Below, one piece after another: positions 60,655 to 64,000 of a DNA stretch of 64,000 bases (positions within the stretch are counted from its first letter, which is position 1; each line of letters begins with the position of its first letter). The DNA comes from Alkalicoccobacillus murimartini (GTDB lineage Bacteria; Bacillota; Bacilli; Bacillales; Bacillaceae_D): contig NZ_JAUSUA010000003.1 of the NCBI RefSeq assembly GCF_030813245.1, forward strand, positions 62,001 through 126,000. Direction: 5' to 3'. Position numbers and translations under genes: made by a program. The notes beneath the pieces were generated by a model that ran no database searches, was not told where the DNA came from, and worked only from the letters and a program-made list of their open reading frames with translations.

Positions 60655-61911
60655 ATGAAGAAGTTAAAAGGGTTATCTGTTCTTCTAGGTCTGTCAGTTA
60701 TGTTAGTGGCTTGTGGCAACGATGAGTATACGATTGAATTTTGGACACCGTTAACCGGGGATGATGGAGTAAATATGGACGAGTTAGTGAAACAGTATAA
60801 TGACTCGGATCCAGAATATGAAGTAAATCATGTCATAACGTCTGACATGTATACAAAAATGTATACCGTCCTAAACTCAGGCAGAGGAATTCCTGATCTA
60901 TCTATTATTCACGCAGATCGGGTACCAAACTTTGTTGATCAAGACTTGCTTGAGCCTATGACTGAAATTATGGCTCTACAGTCGGAGCTAAAAGAAGAGA
61001 ATTATTTAACAGAAGCATGGACATCAGGTGACGTTGATGGAACGCAATATACGATCCCGTTAGATATCCACGGTAGCGCTATGTACTACAACGAGGATTT
61101 ACTTGCGAAATATGGTGTTGAAGACTTCTTAGATGATGACGTTGTTACGTTTGAAGAAATGCTGTCATTGCAGGGTCAATTGGATGAGGGAGATTACGTA
61201 CTAAATGACTCTTTATTAAGCTGGGTTATCTTAGCTCAAATTCAGAATCTTGAAGGAGAAATTGAAGATGAAGCTGGTAATCCTACCGTTAATACTCCTG
61301 AAATGAAGCAATCTTTTGAAGCAATTAAGGAGTTATCTGAGGCGGGCATAATGACTCCATACGGGGAAGACGGATATTTAATGTTTCAATCTGGAAATGT
61401 TCTATTTTCTACTGATGGAACATGGAGCTCTATAGGACATTCACAGGTCGAAAATTTGAACTACGGAGTGACAAATGTATATGCATTTGAACCAGCAACC
61501 TTTCATAACCGCGCCTCTTCTCATCTGTTCGCACTACTAGCTACAGATGAAAGAACTGAGGAGAAAGAAGAAGGCATTGCGGCATTTTTAGAATTTATGA
61601 GAGAGCATTCGATTGAATGGGCTGAAGCTGGTCAAATTGTTGCAAGTGTTGATGTGGTAGAAAGCCCTGAGTACACAGAGTATCCGCAATCGTTTTTCAC
61701 CTCTACAGAAGAGCAAACAGATTCACTACACATTTATACGTATCGCCACTACCCATATGTAGCGGAGGCTCTAGATATGTACTCTGCAGATATTGTGCAT
61801 GGAGAGATTGATATTGATGAGGGCTTAGCTGAGATGCAACGATTTGTAGAAGATAAAATTCAAGAAGGTGCTCTAGATCTAGAAAATGTGGTAGAGGAAG
61901 ACACAGAATAA
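60655..61911 (+). CDS. ABC sugar transporter substrate-binding lipoprotein (AraN-like)
   Basis: 418 residues from ATG 60655 (TAGGGGGAG). Lipobox MLVAC (Cys21). Family 1 solute-binding fold (FWTPLTGDDGVNMDELVKQYN, YTIPLDIHGSAMYYNEDLL, GTWSSIG). With two permease genes following and arabinanase before, it probably binds arabino-oligosaccharides. No ATPase gene is near; in Bacillus the shared ATPase MsmX serves such importers. Confidence 0.83.
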   Translation: MKKLKGLSVLLGLSVMLVACGNDEYTIEFWTPLTGDDGVNMDELVKQYNDSDPEYEVNHVITSDMYTKMYTVLNSGRGIPDLSIIHADRVPNFVDQDLLEPMTEIMALQSELKEENYLTEAWTSGDVDGTQYTIPLDIHGSAMYYNEDLLAKYGVEDFLDDDVVTFEEMLSLQGQLDEGDYVLNDSLLSWVILAQIQNLEGEIEDEAGNPTVNTPEMKQSFEAIKELSEAGIMTPYGEDGYLMFQSGNVLFSTDGTWSSIGHSQVENLNYGVTNVYAFEPATFHNRASSHLFALLATDERTEEKEEGIAAFLEFMREHSIEWAEAGQIVASVDVVESPEYTEYPQSFFTSTEEQTDSLHIYTYRHYPYVAEALDMYSADIVHGEIDIDEGLAEMQRFVEDKIQEGALDLENVVEEDTE

Positions 61912-61919
61912 TAGAAAAT

Positions 61920-61947
61920 GAGCAGTGTGCGTAGTCGCGCATTGCTC
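61920..61947 (+). promoter_or_regulatory. Hairpin between binding-protein and permease genes
   Basis: GAGCAGTGTGCG / CGCGCATTGCTC, 12 pairs with loop TAGT, no U-tract. Such hairpins commonly stabilise the upstream binding-protein mRNA. Confidence 0.6.
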
Positions 61948-61973
61948 TATATAAAGGAGTGTCAAAATCGGGA

Positions 61974-62849
61974 ATGAAAAAAATTAACTATAGTCCTATA
62001 TTCTTTGTTGGCCCTCATATTTTGTTGTTTCTAGTTTTTATCTTACTGCCAACCATTTTTGGAATCTACGCATCTTTTACTAAGTGGAATCTGGTTGGAG
62101 ATCCAGTTTGGGTCGGGTTAGATAATTATCGTACGATTTTATTTAATGAAGATTCAACTTTTTACCATCAATTTTACAATGGTATGAAAAATACATTTCT
62201 ATTTGTGCTTATATCCGTGCCACTTATGATTATCATTCCGCTGTTAATTGCAGTTGCATTAGAGCATAAGGAAGTTAAATTCAAGAACTTGTTTCAAACG
62301 TTGCTCTATATCCCTGGTCTCATCTCAATTTCTGCTGCGTCTCTTATCTGGTCACTTATCTTTAATAAGCAGCTTGGGGTCGTTAATAATTTATTTGGAT
62401 CAGAGGCAGTATGGGCGTCTACTCAACCCTATGCATGGATTACGATCATTGCGATTACGATATGGGCAGGAATTGGTGGAAATATGATTATCTATCGTGC
62501 TTCCATAAATGGGGTTTCACCAGATTTATATGAGTCTGCAGAAATCGATGGGGCCGGTTCTTTTAGGAAATTTATTAATATAACCTTGCCCTCGATTCGC
62601 TTTCCATTAATTTTCACACTTGTTATGACTACCGCTGGTTCCTTTAATGTGTTTGCTCAGCCTCTTATGATGACGAGTGGCGGTCCTCAACAAAGTACAA
62701 CGGTTCTCATGATGTATATTCGTGATTTAGCCTTCAGTCATGGTCAATCCATAGCAGGCGTAGCTTCAGCTATGGCCGTCATGTTAGGTTTGGTCATTCT
62801 AGTAATCTCAGCTATTCAATATTACTTAATGAATCGTAATGCTGTATAG
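61974..62849 (+). CDS. ABC sugar transporter permease (AraP-like)
   Basis: 291 residues, six membrane helices, with the EAA loop YESAEIDGAGSFRKFINITLPSI. ATG 61974 lies 14 nt from AAAGGAG; GTG 61959 overlaps the RBS, so the start is uncertain. N-terminus typical of MalF-type permeases. Confidence 0.87.
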   Translation: MKKINYSPIFFVGPHILLFLVFILLPTIFGIYASFTKWNLVGDPVWVGLDNYRTILFNEDSTFYHQFYNGMKNTFLFVLISVPLMIIIPLLIAVALEHKEVKFKNLFQTLLYIPGLISISAASLIWSLIFNKQLGVVNNLFGSEAVWASTQPYAWITIIAITIWAGIGGNMIIYRASINGVSPDLYESAEIDGAGSFRKFINITLPSIRFPLIFTLVMTTAGSFNVFAQPLMMTSGGPQQSTTVLMMYIRDLAFSHGQSIAGVASAMAVMLGLVILVISAIQYYLMNRNAV

Positions 62850-62875
62850 ATGACAAAATGCAAAGGAGGATCATG

Positions 62876-63766
62876 ATGTCAAATACAACCTTAGCTAAAT
62901 CAAAACCGTTGAAAGTAAAAAAGAACAGGCGATTTAATCCTTCCATGTACTTAGCTTATACGTTTTTAATTATTGTCAGCGGAGTCTGGTTAATTCCAGT
63001 CATATTTGGAATTACAACATCGTTTCGTTCACAAACAGAAGTCGTCAACGAGGGGTTTCGTTTATTACCTGTCAATTGGATCGTCGATAACTATGTAGCG
63101 ATTTTAGAGAACACTTCTAGTGCGCCTATTTTGCAATGGATTTGGAACTCTATTTTTATCTCAACCACACACACTTTACTCGTCATTGTTGTCATTTCGA
63201 TTACTGGATATGGGTACACACGTATGAAGTTTAAGGGAAGAGATGCTTTGTTTTTTACGTTATTAGCAATCTCATTTTTTCCAAATGTCGTAAACTTAAT
63301 TCCTTCTTATAAAATTATTGATACCTTAGGCTGGGTTAATACTCCATGGGCAATGATTGTTCCTGGCTTAGCAGGTATGGGGAATATATTTTTAGTCAGA
63401 CAGTTTATGAAAGGGATCCCAAAAGAGCTTGATGAATCTGCAAGAGTGGATGGAGCGAGTGACTTTGTCATTTTCTTTCGGATTATCCTGCCGCTAATTA
63501 AGCCAGTATTAATTGTATGTGGACTGTTCTCTTTTGTTGGGTCTTGGAATGATTTTCTATGGCCAGTTATTGTGTATACGGACGTACAAAAAATGCCAGT
63601 GACAGCGGGATTACTTCTGTTACAGGATGTATATGGTAATTATCGAATGATTGGTCAACTAATGGGGTCTGCGATCCTAGCCATCATTCCAACATTGTTA
63701 CTATTCTTATTCGCCCAGAAGTACTTTGTTCAAGCGATTAAATTAAATGCAGGTATAAAAGGATAA
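62876..63766 (+). CDS. ABC sugar transporter permease (AraQ-like)
   Basis: 296 residues from ATG 62876 (AAAGGAGG 6 nt upstream). Six membrane helices and the EAA loop LDESARVDGASDFVIFFRIILPLIKP; MalG-type C-terminus ending AGIKG. Partner of the upstream permease. Confidence 0.88.
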   Translation: MSNTTLAKSKPLKVKKNRRFNPSMYLAYTFLIIVSGVWLIPVIFGITTSFRSQTEVVNEGFRLLPVNWIVDNYVAILENTSSAPILQWIWNSIFISTTHTLLVIVVISITGYGYTRMKFKGRDALFFTLLAISFFPNVVNLIPSYKIIDTLGWVNTPWAMIVPGLAGMGNIFLVRQFMKGIPKELDESARVDGASDFVIFFRIILPLIKPVLIVCGLFSFVGSWNDFLWPVIVYTDVQKMPVTAGLLLLQDVYGNYRMIGQLMGSAILAIIPTLLLFLFAQKYFVQAIKLNAGIKG

Positions 63767-63794
63767 GGACAAATTTCTAACAAAGGACGGATTC

Positions 63795-64000
63795 ATGATG
63801 GTGACGATCAAAAGAGGGATTGAACGAAAGTTACTCATCGTTGGTTCAATGTGGAACGCGTGTACAGCGTTGCTTACCATATTTAGTTACTATAGTTGGT
63901 TTGATCAAGAAGGAGCTGCAAGGTTAGAGAGCCAAGAATTAAATACAATGATCGCAGGCTCTCAAATGGTGAACAATATACTTCAAGTTATTATGTTGTT
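63795..64000 (+). CDS. Membrane protein, 3' end cut by the window
   Basis: Open from ATG 63795 (or 63798; RBS AAGGACGG) to the window end, 68 codons. Starts MMVTIKRGIERKLLIVGSMW with a first membrane helix and a second beginning at the edge. Follows the importer genes closely, so it may be co-transcribed. Family uncertain (DUF4064-like pattern). Confidence 0.6.
   Translation, partial: MMVTIKRGIERKLLIVGSMWNACTALLTIFSYYSWFDQEGAARLESQELNTMIAGSQMVNNILQVIML

Overview
The window looks like a chromosomal segment of a low-to-moderate GC, endospore-forming member of the Bacillaceae. The evidence is sigW-rsiW, cdaA-cdaR-glmM, glmS behind a glmS ribozyme, a Rap-Phr pair, a Spo0E-type phosphatase, hxlR-hxlAB, strong AGGAGG-like ribosome binding sites and frequent TTG/GTG starts. 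Exported proteins (CdaR, the GH43 enzyme, small lipoproteins) are strikingly acidic, as in alkaliphilic or halotolerant bacilli; the species cannot be fixed from this sequence alone.

Layout. 1-2.2 kb: four tRNA genes, a Spo0E-like gene too short for most gene finders, and sigW-rsiW with a textbook autoregulatory SigW promoter. 2.2-6.5 kb: a tubby-like protein, then the cyclic-di-AMP/cell-wall operon cdaA-cdaR-glmM. 6.5-9 kb: an MDR reductase, a 20/21-nt alternating minisatellite and two tandem paralogous lipoproteins. 9-14.2 kb: a five-gene vancomycin-resistance-like cluster (S11 D,D-carboxypeptidase, VanS-like kinase, VanC/VanG-like D-Ala-D-Ser-type ligase, soluble VanT-like racemase, VanR-like regulator) with related phased repeats upstream of both halves. 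14.3-16 kb: AdhR-AdhA aldehyde-stress pair. 16.5-18.8 kb: glmS. 19-31 kb: GNAT, butanediol-dehydrogenase-like enzyme, beta-lactamase-fold hydrolase, an antimicrobial-peptide-type two-component/ABC module, a soluble chemotaxis protein with a SigD-like promoter, an APH-fold kinase and a DoxX gene with two Rex-like boxes. 31-34.5 kb: ClpP paralogue in an operon with an ECF-like sigma factor and a truncated epimerase fragment, a second tubby-like protein, an SDR. 34.5-40.4 kb: a dispersed repeat, YitT protein, a Fur-box-preceded flavin reductase, a TetR regulator with its target operon. 40.4-43.9 kb: zwf, hxlR, hxlA, hxlB (ribulose monophosphate formaldehyde fixation). 44-49 kb: Rap-Phr, AraC/PhyH/TIM-barrel cassette. 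50-53 kb: TPP riboswitch controlling an SDR and a flavin monooxygenase. 53-58.5 kb: two methyltransferases, small membrane proteins, and a T-box leader controlling an MFS efflux-type transporter. 58.6-64 kb: arabinan utilisation (GH43 arabinanase, AraNPQ-like importer) with AraR-like and cre sites, running off the end.

The most promising under-described items are (1) the Van-like cluster, whose racemase has Asn where alanine racemases have the active-site Tyr, the substitution associated with VanT serine racemases, and which lacks VanX/VanXY and VanH; (2) a 27-bp element shared, at identical 22-nt spacing to the -10 box, by the hxlA and zwf promoters, which puts zwf in the HxlR regulon; (3) a TPP riboswitch on an SDR/luciferase-like monooxygenase operon; (4) a T-box on an efflux-type MFS gene; and (5) the sigma factor-ClpP operon.
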